NCBI GenBank assembly: GCA_039621445.1
Contig: CP154956.1
Coordinates: forward strand, 22,362,001 to 22,426,000
Reading direction: 5' to 3'
DNA: 64,000 bases
From: Euglena gracilis
Lineage: Eukaryota > Euglenida > Euglenophyceae > Euglenales
The notes beneath the pieces were generated by a model that ran no database searches, was not told the origin of the DNA, and saw nothing but the letters and a program-made list of their open reading frames with translations. This document shows, piece after piece, positions 45,847-58,838 of the stretch (its first letter is position 1; each line of letters begins with the position of its first letter). Both the position numbers and the translations under genes were made by a program.

Positions 45847-46330
45847 GTGTGCGAGGTCCGAGGGTGCCCGAGCCAAGGAGGGGTCCCAAGAGGGCCCAAA
45901 GGGGCCACGAAGGGCCGCAAGGGGGCTCCAAGGCCCCCAAGTGCCTTTTGAGGCCCCACTGGCCCCCAAGGGGGCCCCACAGCCCATTTTGAGCAAGCCA
46001 AGGGAAGGCAAAGGAGGGGGCAGTTTGAGGGGGCCAACAGGCAACCCCCAAGGGGATGCGCAAGCCCTGCAGGGCTTTGCGCAAGCATGCGCACCCCCTT
46101 GGTGGGCGCTTGGGATGGCGCAATTCATCAAGAATTGCGCAGAGTATACCAGGTAGCCCCCCCCAGCTGTAGCCCCCTCCAATTGTACATTTTCTGCGCA
46201 GGGCTCTGTTCACATACTGTTTATTTTTTGGCATTCAATTGTGTTTTTGCATTTGGCAATCAACAAACAATCAAACAAGTTCAAGCAAACAAGTCCAAGG
46301 CATTGACCAGATTATTCAATCAAGTTCAAT
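45847..46330 (+). other. E3 5' region (possible leader or LTR remnant)
   Basis: The satellite stops after GGGCAAAATTG and is followed by TGTGCGAGGTCCGAGGG, which begins with TG as LTRs do, but no matching 3' LTR exists in the window. 45,880-46,090 is rich in GGGCCCCAAG-like words; 46,190-46,330 is AT-richer with CAA-rich sequence leading into Gag, similar in style to the E1 leader. The peptide KSKAL followed by LSGPQKYVFFQ at about 46,285-46,370 matches the start of the E1 Gag (TSKAL...LSQEYMLQ). Confidence 0.45.
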
Positions 46331-46333
46331 TGA

Positions 46334-47758
46334 GTGGACCCCAAAAGTATGTATTTTTCCAATTCTGCAGCTTCACCTACACCAACACTAACCCCTACCC
46401 CACTTTTTCGCCAAGGGGAAAACCCTGTGGGCCCGACGGGCTCAAATTTAAACGATCCTACGCGGGTTGCGCCGCCAGGGGTCCCTTCACATGGACCTCA
46501 GGAGGTTCAACCCCTACATGGTAGCAGAGGCGGGTTTGAGCCCTCTGGGCTCACACTATGTGAGCCTGGGGAACTCCCAGATTACCAGGAGGATGACGAG
46601 GACGAAGCAAGCCGCAGCCATGACAGCCCCAGCCATCACGGCCAGGCCCAGCAGCTCCTGGCCATTGCCGGGCAAGCCCAGCCGGACCCCCAGCAACCAG
46701 AACCATTTGGGTCCGGCATGGCATTGCCAAGAAGCCTGGGACTGCTCTCCGGCATGCCCAGCTTGGTCATGCCAGGGTTTGTGCATGACATGACCAGGCA
46801 GGTCATGTGGCAATTTGCAATGCGAGGGAAGATCAAAGAAGAAGAGGAAGAACCAGCAGAAGAAGAAGACGAAGAAGAATTTGCAAGCCATACCCAGCCG
46901 CTTTTACTGGATGCGTGGCCCTGGCAGAACCCTGGGGATGCCGGGCCGGCACATGCGCCGGTGAGCCATGTCGGGTCTGGGCATTTCCCAGCCGGACCCG
47001 ACCATTGCTCGCTGGTGCACGCCGGGCCCGGTCATGATGGGCCCCAAGGACATGCCCCAGACGGAACCACCCAATGGCAGCTGCAGGAGCTGCCCCCAGC
47101 AGGGGAAATGGTGGAGGACGAGGACCAGACGGCCCAGGGGGGGTTGGTGCCAGAACAGAGCCCGAAGGGGAGGCACCCCCCGCACCCCCCTCAGAGGCTG
47201 TGGGAGGAGGCGGAGGCACAGGCCGCTGCCTCAGTGGTTCTGGGGCAGGAGATCCAGCGGTTGGATGGTTGGGTTGGCGACCTGCAAAGTCGGCTCGCTG
47301 AAGCGGCGGTCACCACAGCTGCTTCAGTTAGCCGCCTGGAGCAGTTTGTGTCCTTGCAGTTTCAGCGGGTCACGGAAAACTTTCAAGGAGAGGTGGAGCA
47401 AGTGGAAAGAACCCAGGCTGGGCTAGCGTCCCAGCTGGCGAAAAATTTTCAAAATCTGCAGCAAAAGCAGATGGAAAGTTTTGCCGGGGGAATGACAGCC
47501 CTCAGCGAGCTGGTGACCAGCCGGCTGAGCGAAGGCCTCGGGACGGTGGCCCAACTAGCCCAGCGGGTCCAGGGGCTCGAGGCCATCGCCAGCCAGGTCC
47601 ACCAGCCAGCTGAATGGCAGCGGTTTAACGAGGCGATGGCTGGGCGGGTTAAAAATTTTGAGGAGCTGCTCATCACCTCCGTCCGGACAGCCAGGAGCTG
47701 GCCAGCGGGCGGCAGCAGGCCCAGGCCGAGGCCCTGGACCAAAAATTCAACCAGCTGA
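46334..47758 (+). pseudogene. gag: E3 Gag, N-terminal and coiled-coil part
   Basis: A 474-codon frame. Residues 1-160 are Pro/Ser/Gly-rich; about 165-185 is an acidic run (EEEEEPAEEEDEEEF); 190-290 is Gly/His/Pro-rich; about 300-455 is predicted coiled coil (LGQEIQRLDGWVGDLQSRL, then EQFVSLQFQRVTENFQGEVE). The architecture (N-terminal disordered, central long coiled coil, capsid-like C-terminal part) parallels the E1 and E2 Gags. The last about 25 residues are out of frame: a shift near 47,690 moves the coiled coil into another frame. The start may lie upstream, at the KSKAL motif. GC content and codon use differ from E1/E2, so E3 belongs to another lineage. Confidence 0.65.
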
Positions 47759-48272
47759 CGGGTGAACTCGGGGGGCTGCGAGAAAGAAATGCAGGGATTG
47801 CACAGGCCCTGCAAAATTTTCGAGCAGAGTTGGACGGACAGGCCACAGCCATCGCTGAACAACAAGGGACCATAAGGGAAGACATAAGGGAGCTAAGGCC
47901 AGGGCTGAGGGGCAGGGCCACAGCCTGCAGGAGCTGTGGGTGAGGTGGGAGGAGGGTGTGAAAAACAGTGAAAAACAGTGGCCCCCCCAGCCCCCTGGGT
48001 TCCCCGCAGGAGGGGAGTTCACGGGAGCAATGGACCCTTTCGCCTGGGCCCCTGAGGCTGGGGCAGCATCGTGCAGCGCTGCCCCTCTGGCCTTCGGGTC
48101 CCAGGACACGGGAGCCTTGGTCCGGGGGGTCCAGGCAGCTCCGGTCCACGTGGCGCCAGCGCCAGCAGCCCCCAGCCCAGCAGCCAGCATGTTTTTGGGG
48201 CCGCTGGTAACACTCCTCACCAAAGACCTTGTAAAACCAGACCTGAAAGGGGATTTTCATGATTTTCAGTAA
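47691..48272 (+). pseudogene. gag: E3 Gag, coiled-coil continuation and linker (two further frames)
   Basis: In one frame, QELASGRQQAQAEALDQKF and a following LRERNAGIAQALQNF segment extend the coiled coil to a TGA at about 47,941. A further shift near 47,905 leads to LQELWVRWEEGVKNSEKQW, then a Pro/Ala-rich linker, and the LLTKDLVKPDLKGDFHDF segment. The latter sits where E1 and E2 have K-V-(K/T)-P-Q-W-D-G-D-P-T-T-W, so the capsid domain starts here. It ends at TAA 48,270. Confidence 0.6.
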
Positions 48273-48313
48273 AATTTCAGCTTTACATGCAGCAGGTTTC
48301 CATATAACAACCA

Positions 48314-48771
48314 ATGAGGGAGGAGTTTAAAATGCTTGTTCTGACCGGCGGTTCTGACCACAGCATCCGGCTGGAACTCCAGCGGCGACAGGAGATGGGG
48401 GAACGGGTCAGGTTCCAGGATTTCTGGAACTGGCTGGCCCAGAAATACGGCGGTGACATCCAGGCCTAGCTGCATGAGCAGCTCGGGGCCCTCAGGCCGA
48501 CAAACGCGGGCAAATTAACCCTCCCAGCGTGGCGTGAATATGAAAGCCAGTTTAAATTAATTTTCTGCCGGATGGAAAACCCCTCTGAGGAGGAAGCACA
48601 GGCTCTGGTTCTGCAGCAGCTCCCAAATTCCATGCGTAGGGCAATAATCAGGGAGCAGACCCGAAAAAATCAGGATGCCCCCACAGTGCGGCTGTGGCAC
48701 ATCCCTGGGTTGACGGCGGAAAAGGCAACACAACTCGCCCAGGAGGCTGTGGGTGAGGGGGAGCCGGTGAC
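48314..48771 (+). pseudogene. gag: E3 Gag, capsid-like domain, truncated
   Basis: After the stop, homology continues with MREEFKMLVLTGGSDHSIRL, then RVRFQDFWNWLAQKYGGD, a TAG at about 48,467, and LPAWREYESQFKLIF. The pattern (hydrophobic helix, then F-Q-D, then W-x-x-Y/F) resembles E1 ISFQDLVEQY and TLEKKWRQF and typical retrotransposon Gag capsid helices. The last frame (48,572 onward) includes ALVLQQLPNSMRRAIIREQ. It is cut off by satellite at about 48,772, so nucleocapsid and pol are absent. Confidence 0.6.
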
Positions 48772-51700
48772 ACCTGGTAAATGTCCCCCGGAATGGTCGA
48801 ATGCACCCATCTAAATGTGCTCATTTCTTGCAACCAACATTCCCGCTGCAGGTTTCCCTTACCATTAAACCACGACAATCATGAAACCAACGGGTCCCCT
48901 GACTTTGGAGGCCCCCTGGAACACCCATTCGGTTACTCGGAGTAAGGCCCAATTTGGTCCATTTTTACCCGGTAACCTGGGCTGACCTGGTAAACGTCCC
49001 CCGAAATGGTCGAATGCACCCATCTAAATGTGCTCATTTCTTGCAACCAACATTCCCGGTGCACGTTTTTCTTACCATTAAACCACGACAGTCATGAAAC
49101 CAACGGGTCCCCTCACTTTGGAGGCCTCCTGGAACACCCATTCGGTTACTCTGAGTAAGGCCCAATTTGGTCCATTTTTACCCGGTAACCTGGGCTGACC
49201 TGGTAAACGTCCCCCGGAATGGTCGAATTCACCCATCTAAATGTGCTCATTTCTTGCAACCAACATTCCCGCTGCGTGTTTTACGTACCGTTAAACCACG
49301 ACATTCATGAAACCAACGGGTCCCCTGACTTTGGAGGCCTCCTGGAACACCCATTCAGTTACTCGGAGTAAGGCCTAATTTGGTCCATTTTTACACGGTA
49401 ACCTGGGCTGACCTGGTAAACGTCCCCCGAAATGGTCGAATGCACCCATATAAATGTGCTCATTTCTTGCAACCAACATTCCCGCTGCACTTTTTTCTTA
49501 CCATTAAACCACGACAATCATGAAACCAACGGGTCCCCTCACTTTGGAGGCCTCCTGGAACACCCATTCGGTTACTCGGAGTAAGGCCCAATTTGGTCCA
49601 TTTTTACCCGGTAACCTGGGCTGACCTGGTAAACGTCCCCCGAAATGGTCGAATGCACCCATATAAATGTGCTCATTTCTTGCAACCAACATTCCCGCTG
49701 CACGTTTTTCTTACCATTAAACCACGACAATCATGAAACCAACGGGTCCCATGACTTTGGAGGCCTCCTGGAACACCCAAATCAGTTACTCGGAGTAAGG
49801 CCCAATTTGGTCCATTTTTACATGGTAACCTGGGCTGACCTGGTAAACGTCCCCCGGAATGGTCGAATGCACCCATCTAAATGTGCTCATTTCTTGCAAC
49901 CAACATTCCCGCTGCGTGTTTTATGTACCATTAAACCACGACAATCATGAAACCAACGGGTCCCCTGACTTTGGAGGCCTCCTGGAACACCCATTCGGTT
50001 ACTCGGAGTAAGGCCCAATTTGGTCCATTTTTACATGGTAACCTGGGCTGACCTGGTAAACGTCCCCCGAAATGGTCGAATGCACCCATCTGTGCTCATT
50101 TCTTGCAACCAACATTCCCGCTGCATGTTTTTCTCACCATTAAACCACGAAAACATGAAACCAACGGGTCCCTTGACGTTGGAGGCCTCCTGGAACACCC
50201 ATTCAGTTACTCGGAGTAAGGCCCAATTTGGTCCATTTTTACATGGTAACCTGGGCTGACCTGGTAAACGTCCCCCGGAATGGTCGAATGCACCCATCTA
50301 AATGTGCTCATTTCTTGCAACCAACATTCCCGCTGCAGGTTACTCTTACCATTAAACCACGACAATCATGAAACCAACGGGTCCCCTGACTTTGGAGGCC
50401 TCCTGGAACACCCATTCGGTTACTCGGAGTAAGGCCCAATTTGGCCCGTTTTTACATGGTAACCTGGGCTGCCTTGGTAAACGTCCCCCGGAATGGTCGA
50501 ATGCACCCATCTAAATGTGCTCATTTCTTGCAACCAACATTCCCGCTGCAGGTTTCCTTACCATTAAACCACGACAATCATGAAACCAACGGGTCATGTG
50601 ACTTTGGAGGCCCCCTGGAACACCCATTCGGTTACTCGGAGTCAGGCCCAATTTGGTCCATTTTTACATGGTAACCTGGGCTGACCTGATAAACGTCCCC
50701 CGGAATGGTCGAATGCACCCATCTAAATGTGCTCATTTCTTGCAACCAACATTCCCGCTGCATGTTTTTATTACCATTAAACCACGACAATCATGAAACC
50801 GACGGGTCCCCTGACTTTGGAGGCCTCCTGGAACACCCATTCGGTTACTCGGAGTAAGGCCCAATTTGGTCCATTTTTACCCGGTAACCTGGGCTGACCT
50901 GGTAAACGTCCCCCGAAATGGTCGAATGCACACATATAAATGTGCTCATTTCTTGCAACCAACATTCCCGCTGCACGTTTTTCTTACCATTAAACCACGA
51001 CAATCATGAAACCGACGGGTCCCCTGACTTTGGAGGCCTCCTGGAACACCCAAATCAGTTACTCGGAGTAAGGCCCATTTTGGTCCATTTTTACCCGGTA
51101 ACCTGGGCTGACCTGGTAAACGTCCCCCGAAATGGTCGAATGCACACATATAAATGTGCTCATTTCTTGCAACCAACATTCCCGCTGCACGTTTTTCTTA
51201 CCATTAAACCACGACAATCATGAAACCGACGGGTCCCCTGACTTTGGAGGCCTCCTGGAACACCCATTCGGTTAATCGGAGTAAGGCCCATTTTGGTCCA
51301 TTTTTACCCGGTAACCTGGGCTGCCCTGGTAAACGTCCCCCGAAATGGTCGAATGCACCCATCTAAATGTGCTCATTTCTTGCAACCAACATTCCCGCTG
51401 CAGGTTTCCTTACCATTAAACCACGACAATCATGAAACCAACGGGTCATGTGACTTTGGAGGCCCCCTGGAACACCCATTCGGTTAATCGGAGTAAGGCC
51501 CAATTTGGTCCATTTTTACCCGGTAACCTGGGCTGCCCTGGTAAACGTCCCCCGAAATGGTCGAATGCACACATATAAATGTGCTCATTTCTTGCAACCA
51601 ACATTCCCGCTGCACGTTTTTCTTACCATTAAACCACGACAATCATGAAACCAACGGGTCCCCTGACTTTGGAGGCCTCCTGGAACACCCATTCGGTTAC

Positions 51701-54700
51701 TCGGAGTAAGGCCCAATTTGGTCCATTTTTACCCGGTAACCTGGGCTGACCTGGTAAACGTCCCCCGAAATGGTCGAATGCACACATATAAATGTGCTCA
51801 TTTCTTGCAACCAACATTCCCGCTGCACGTTTTTCTTACCATTAAACCACGACAATCATGAAACCGACGGGTCCCCTGACTTTGGAGGCCTCCTGGAACA
51901 CCCAAATCAGTTACTCGGAGTAAGGCCCATTTTGGTCCATTTTTACATGGTAACCTGGGCTGACCTGGTAAACGTCCCCCGTAATCGTCGAATGCACCCA
52001 TCTAAATGTGCTCCTTTCTTGCAACCAACATTACCGCTGCGTGTTTTACGTACCGTTAAAACACGACAATCATGAAACCAACGGGTCCCCTGACTTTGGA
52101 GGCCTCCTGGAACACCCATTCAGTTATTCGGAGTAAGGCCCAATTTGGTCCATTTTTACACCGTAACCTGGGCTGACCTGGTAAACGTCCCCCGGAATGG
52201 TCGAATGCACCCATCTAAATGTGCTCATTTCTTGCAACCAACATTCCCGCTGCAGGTTACTCTTACCATTAAATCACGACAATCATGAAACCAACGGGTC
52301 CCCTGACTTTGGAGGCCTCCTGGAACACCCATTCGGTTACTCGGAGTAAGGCCCAATTTGGTCCATTTTTACATGGTGACCTGGGCTGACCTGGTAAACG
52401 TCCCCCGAAATGGTCGAATGCACCCATCTAAATGTGCTCATTTCTTGCAACCAACATTCCCGCTGCAGGTTAATCTTACCATTAAACCACGACAATCATG
52501 AAACCAACGGGTCCCCTGACTTTGGAGGCCTCCTGGAACACCCATTCGGTTACTCGGAGTAAGGCCCAATTTGGCCCATTTTTACATGGTAACCTGGGCT
52601 GACCTGGTAAACGTCCCCCCTGAAGGGTCGAATGCACCCATCTAAATGTGCTCATTTCCTGCAAACAACATTCCCGCTGCATGTTTTTCTTACCGTTAAA
52701 CCACGACAATCATGAAACCAACGGGTCCCCTGACTTTGGTTGCCTCCTGGAACACCCATTCAGTTACTTGGAGTAAGGCCCAATTTGGTCCATTTTTACA
52801 TGGTAACCTGGGCTGACCTGGTAAACGTCCCCCGGAATGGTGGAATGCACCCATCTAAATGTGCTCCTCCCTTGCAACCAACATTCCTGCTGCGTGTTTT
52901 ACGTACCGTTAAACCACGACAATCATGAAACCAACGGGTCCCCTGACTTTGGAGGCCTCCTGGAACACCCATTCAGTTACTCGGAGTAAGGCCCAATTTG
53001 GTCCATTTATACACGGTAACCTGGGCTGACCTGGTAAACGTCCCCCGGAATCGTCGAATGCACCAATCTAAATGTGCTCCTTTCTTGCAACCAACATTCC
53101 CGCTGCGTGTTTTACGTACCGTTAAACCACGACAATCATGAAATCAACGGGTCCCCTGACTTTGGAGGCCTCCTGGAACACCCATTCAGTTACTCGGAGT
53201 AAGGCCCAATTTGGTCCATTTTTACATGGTAACCTGGGCTGACCTGGTAAATTTCCCCCGGAATGGTCGAATGCACCCATCTAAATGTGCTCATTTCTTG
53301 CAACCAACATTCCCGCTGCAAGTTTCCTTTACCTTTAAACCACGACAATCATGAAACCAACGGGTCTCCTGACTTTGGAGGCCCCCTGGAACACCCATTC
53401 GGTTACTCGGAGTAAGGCCCAATTTGGTCCATTTTTACCCGGTAACCTGGGCTGACCTGGTAAACGTCCCCCGAAATGGTCGAATGCACACATATAAATG
53501 TGCTCATTTCTTGCAACCAACATTCCCGCTGCACATTTTTCTTACCATTAAACCACGACAATCATGAAACCAACGGATCCCCTGACTTTGGAGGCCTCCT
53601 GGAACACCCATTCGGTTACTCGGAGTAAGGCCCAATTTGGTCCATTTTTACCCGGTAACCTGGGCTGACCTGGTAAACGTCCCCCGAAATGGTCGAATGC
53701 ACACATATAAATGTGCTCATTTCTTGCAACCAACATTCCCGCTGCACGTTTTTCTTACCATTAAACCACGACAATCATGAAACCGACGGGTCCCCTGACT
53801 TTGGAGGCCTCCTGGAACACCCAAATCAGTTACTCGGAGTAAGGCCCATTTTGGTCCATTTTTACATGGTAACCTGGGCTGACCTGGTAAACGTCCCCCG
53901 GAATGGTCGAATGCACCCATCTAAATGTGCTTACTTCTTGCAACCAACATTCCCGCTGCAGGTTACTCTTACCATTAAACCACGACAATCATGAAACCAA
54001 CGGGTCCCTTGACGTTGGAGGCCTCCTGGAACACCCATTCAGTTACTCGGAGTAAGGCCCAATTTGGTCCATTTTTACACGGTAACCTGGGCTGACCTGG
54101 TAAACTTCCCCCGGAATGGTCGAATGCACCCATCTAAATGTGCTCATTTCTTGCAACCAACATTCCCGCTGCAGGTTACTCTTACCATTAAACCACGACA
54201 ATCATGAAACCAACGGGTCCCTTGACTTGGGAGGCCTCCTGGAACACCCATTCGGTTACTCGGAGTAAGGCCCAATTTGGTCCATTTTTACATGGTAACC
54301 TGGGCTGACCTGGTAAACGTCCCCCGAAATGGTCGAATGCACCCATCTAAATGTGCTCATTTCTTGGAACCAACATTCCCGCTGCATGTTTTTCTTACCG
54401 TTAAACCACGAGAATCATGAAACCAACGGGTCCCCTGACTTTGGAGGCCTTCTGGAACACCCATTCAGTTACTCGGAGTAAAGCCCAATTTGGTCCATTT
54501 TTACATGGTAACCTGGGCTGACCTGGTGAACGTCCCCCGGAATGGTCGAATGCACCCATCTAAATGTGCTCATTTCTTGCAACCAACATTCCGGCAGCAT
54601 GATTTTCTTACCATTAAACCACGACAATCATGAAACCAACGGGTACCCTGACTTTGGAGGCCTCCTGGAACACCCATTCAGTTACTCGGAGTAAGGCCCA

Positions 54701-57700
54701 ATTTGGTCCATTTTTACCCGGTAACCTGGGCTGACCTGGTAAACGTCCCCCGAAATGGTCGAATGCACACATATAAATGTGCTCATTTCTTGCAACCAAC
54801 ATTCCCGCTGCACGTTTTTCTTACCATTAAACCACGACAATCATGAAACCGACGGGTCCCCTGACTTTGGAGGCCTCCTGGAACACCCAAATCAGTTACT
54901 CGGAGTAAGGCCCATTTTGGTCCATTTTTACATGGTAACCTGGGCTGACCTGGTAAACGTCCCCCGGAATGGTCGAATGCACCCATCTAAATGTGCTTAC
55001 TTCTTGCAACCAACATTCCCGCTGCAGGTTACTCTTACCATTAAACCACGACAATCATGAAACCAACGGGTCCCTTGACTTGGGAGGCCTCCTGGAACAC
55101 CCATTCAGTTACTCGGAGTAAGGCCCAATTTGGTCCATTTTTACACGGTAACCTGGGCTGACCTGGTAAACTTCCCCCGGAATGGTCGAATGCACCCATC
55201 TAAATGTGCTCATTTCTTGCAACCAACATTCCCGCTGCAGGTTACTCTTACCATTAAACCACGACAATCATGAAACCAACGGGTCCCTTGACTTGGGAGG
55301 CCTCCTGGAACACCCATTCGGTTACTCGGAGTAAGGCCCAATTTGGTCCATTTTTACATGGTAACCTGGGCTGACCTGGTAAACGTCCCCCGAAATGGTC
55401 GAATGCACCCATCTAAATGTGCTCATTTCTTGGAACCAACATTCCCGCTGCATGTTTTTCTTACCGTTAAACCACGAGAATCATGAAACCAACGGGTCCC
55501 CTGACTTTGGAGGCCTTCTGGAACACCCATTCAGTTACTCGGAGTAAAGCCCAATTTGGTCCATTTTTACATGGTAACCTGGGCTGACCTGGTAAACGTC
55601 CCCCGGAATGGTCGAATGCACCCATCTAAATGTGCTCATTTCTTGCAACCAACATTCCGGCAGCATGATTTTCTTACCATTAAACCACGACAATCATGAA
55701 ACCAACGGGTCCCCTGACTTTGGAGGCCTCCTGGAACACCCATTCAGTTACTCGGAGTAAGGCCCAATTTGGTCCATTTTTACCCGGTAACCTGGGCTGA
55801 CCTGGTAAACGTCCCCCGAAATGGTCGAATGCACACATATAAATGTGCTCATTTCTTGCAACCAACATTCCCGCTGCACGTTTTTCTTACCATTAAACCA
55901 CGACAATCATGAAACCGACGGGTCCCCTGACTTTGGAGGCCTCCTGGAACACCCAAATCAGTTACTCGGAGTAAGGCCCATTTTGGTCCATTTTTACATG
56001 GTAACCTGGGCTGACCTGGTAAACGTCCCCCGGAATGGTCGAATGCACCCATCTAAATGTGCTCATTTCTTGCAACCAACATTCCCGCTGCAGGTTACTC
56101 TTACCATTAAACCACGACGATCATGAAACCAACGGGTCCCTTGACTTGGGAGGCCTCCTGGAACACCCATTCAGTTACTCGGAGTAAGGCCCAATTTGGT
56201 CCATTTTTACACGGTAACCTGGGCTGACCTGGTAAACGTCCCCCGGAATGGTCGAATGCACCCATCTAAATGTGCTCATTTCTTGCAACCAACATTCCCG
56301 CTGCAGGTTACTCTTACCATTAAACCACGACAATCATGAAACCAACGGGTCCCTTGACTTGGGAGGCCTCCTGGAACACCCATTCGGTTACTCGGAGTAA
56401 GGCCCAATTTGGTCCATTTTTACATGGTAACCTGGGCTGACCTGGTAAACGTCCCCCGAAATGGTCGAATGCACCCATCTAAATGTGCTCATTTCTTGGA
56501 ACCAACATTCCCGCTGCATGTTTTTCTTACCGTTAAACCACGACAATCATGAAACCAACGGGTCCACTGACTTTGCTGGGCTCCTGGAACACCCACTCAG
56601 TTACTCGGAGTAAGGCTCAATTTGGTCCATTTTTACATGGTAACCTGGGCTGACCTGGTAAACGTACCCCGGAATGGTCGAATGCAACCATCTAAATGTG
56701 CTCCTTTCTTGCAACCAACATTCCCGCTGCGTGTTTTACGTGCCATTAGAACCACGACAATCATGAAACCAACGGGTCCCCTGACTTTGGAGGCCTCCTG
56801 GAACACCCATTCAGTTACTCGGAGTAAGGCCCAATTTGGTCCATTTTTACACGGTAACCTGGGCTGACCTGGTAAATGTCCCCGGCCTGGTCGAATGCAC
56901 CCATCTAAATGTGCTCATTTCTTGCAACCAACATTCCCGCTGCAGGTTTCTCTTACCATTAAACCACGACAATCATGAAACCAACGGGTCCCTTGACTTG
57001 GGAGGCCTCCTGGAACACCCATTCGGTTACTCGGAGTAAGGCCCGATTTGGTCCTTTTTTACACGGTAACCTGGGCTGACCTGGTAAACGTCCCCCGGAA
57101 CGGTCGAATGCACCCATCTAAATGTGCTCCTTTCTTGCAACCAACATTCCGGCAGCATGATTTTCTTACCATTAAACCACGACAATCATGAAACCAACGG
57201 GTCCCCTGACTTTGGAGGCCTTCTGGAACACCCATTCAGTTACTCGGAGTAAAGCCCAATTTGGTCCATTTTTACATGGTAACCTGGGCTGACCTGGTAA
57301 ACGTCCCCCGGAATGGTCGAATGCACCCATCTAAATGTGCTCATTTCTTGCAACCAACATTCCGGCAGCATGATTTTCTTACCATTAAACCACGACAATC
57401 ATGAAACCAACGGGTCCCCTGACTTTGGAGGCCTCCTGGAACACCCATTCAGTTACTCGGAGTAAGGCCCAATTTGGTCCATTTTTACCCGGTAACCTGG
57501 GCTGACCTGGTAAACGTCCCCCGAAATGGTCGAATGCACACATATAAATGTGCTCATTTCTTGCAACCAACATTCCCGCTGCACGTTTTTCTTACCAATA
57601 AACCACGACAATCATGAAACCGACGGGTCCCCTGACTTTGGAGGCCTCCTGGAACACCCAAATCAGTTACTCGGAGTAAGCCCCATTTTGGTCCATTTTT

Positions 57701-58818
57701 ACATGGTAACCTGGGCTGACCTGGTAAACGTCCCCCGGAATGGTCGAATGCACCCATCTAAATGTGCTCCTTTCTTGCAACCAACATTCCCGCTGCGTGT
57801 TTTACGTACCGTTAAAACACGACAATCATGAAACCAACGGGTCCCCTGACTTTGGAGGCCTCCTGGAACACCCATTCAGTTACTCGGAGTAAGGCCCAAT
57901 TTGGTCCATTTTTACACGGTAACCTGGGCTGACCTGGTAGACGTCCCCCGGAATGGTCGAATGCACCCATCTAAATGTGCTCATTTCTTGCAACCAACAT
58001 TCCCGCTGCATGTTTTTCTTACCATTAAACCACGACAATCATGAAACCAACGGGTCCCCTGACTTTGGAGGCCTCCTGGAACACCCATTCGGTTACTCGG
58101 AGTAAGGCCCAATTTGGTCCATTTTTACATGGTAACCTGGGCTGACCTGGTAAATGTCCCCCGCAATGGTCGAATGCACCCATCTAAATGTGCTCATTTC
58201 TTGCAACCAACATTCCCGCTGCATGTTTTTCTTACCGTTAAAACACGACAATCATGAAACCAACGGGTCCCCTGACTTTGGTGGCCTCCTGGAACACCCA
58301 TTCAGTTACTCGGAGTAAGGCCCAATTTGGTCCATTTTTACATGGTAACCTGGGCTGACCTGGTAAACGTCCCCCGGAATGGTCGAATGCACCCATCTAA
58401 ATGTGCTCATTTCTTGCAACCAACATTCCCGCTGCGTGTTTTACGTACCGTTAGAACCACGACAATCATGAAACCAACGGGTCCCCTGACTTTGGAGGCC
58501 TCCTGGAACACTCATTCAGTTACTCGGAGTAAGGCCCAATTTGGTCCATTTTTTCACGGTAACCTGGGCTGACCTGGTAAATGTCCCCGGCCTGGTCGAA
58601 TGCACCCATCTAAATGTGCTCATTTCTTGCAACCAACATTCCCGCTACAGGTTTCTCTTACCATTAAACCACGACAATCACGAAACCAACGGGTCCCCTG
58701 ACTTTGGAGGCCTCCCGGAACACCCATTCGGTTACTCGGAGTAAGGCCCAATTTGGTCTATTTTTACACGGTAACCTGGGCTGAACTGGTAAACGTCCCC
58801 CGAAATGGTCGAATGCAC
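48772..58818 (+). repeat. 213-bp satellite, block 7 (forward, about 47 monomers)
   Basis: Starts at ACCTGGTAAATGTCC directly after E3 and continues without interruption. Common variants here are TTTTTACCCGG for TTTTTACATGG, GCTGCACGTTTTTC or GCTGCAGGTTACTC, CACACATATAAATG for CACCCATCTAAATG, and ACCCAAATCAGTTACTCGG. They recur in blocks, showing higher-order structure. Confidence 0.96.
53500..56630 (+). repeat. five-monomer higher-order repeat in the 213-bp satellite
   Basis: The same series of monomer variants repeats at 1,066 bp: CACACATATAAATG at about 53,700, 54,766 and 55,832; GGCAGCATGATTTTC at about 54,594 and 55,660; TTGACTTGGGAGGCC also recurs. 1,066 bp is five monomers plus one base. 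Earlier in the array the variant pair is spaced 852 bp (four monomers: about 50,929 and 51,781). Confidence 0.8.
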
Positions 58819-58838
58819 CATTTCGGGGGACGTTTACC
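58788..58838. repeat. fold-back (inverted repeat) at satellite orientation switch
   Basis: A perfect 22-bp inverted repeat (58,788-58,809 and 58,817-58,838) with a 7-nt spacer, CGAATGC. The complementarity continues beyond both arms with occasional mismatches (GGTAACCTGGGCTGAACTGG against CCAGGTCAGCCCAGGTTACC), since the left arm is forward and the right arm reverse satellite. Confidence 0.95.

Noticed and set aside
45752-46156. 134-codon frame crossing from 216-bp satellite into E3
   Set aside because: Chimeric across a repeat/element boundary with no domain, so a chance frame.
48572-48814. 80-codon frame ending in satellite as an independent small gene
   Set aside because: It is the C-terminal continuation of the E3 Gag capsid domain and ends by running into satellite.
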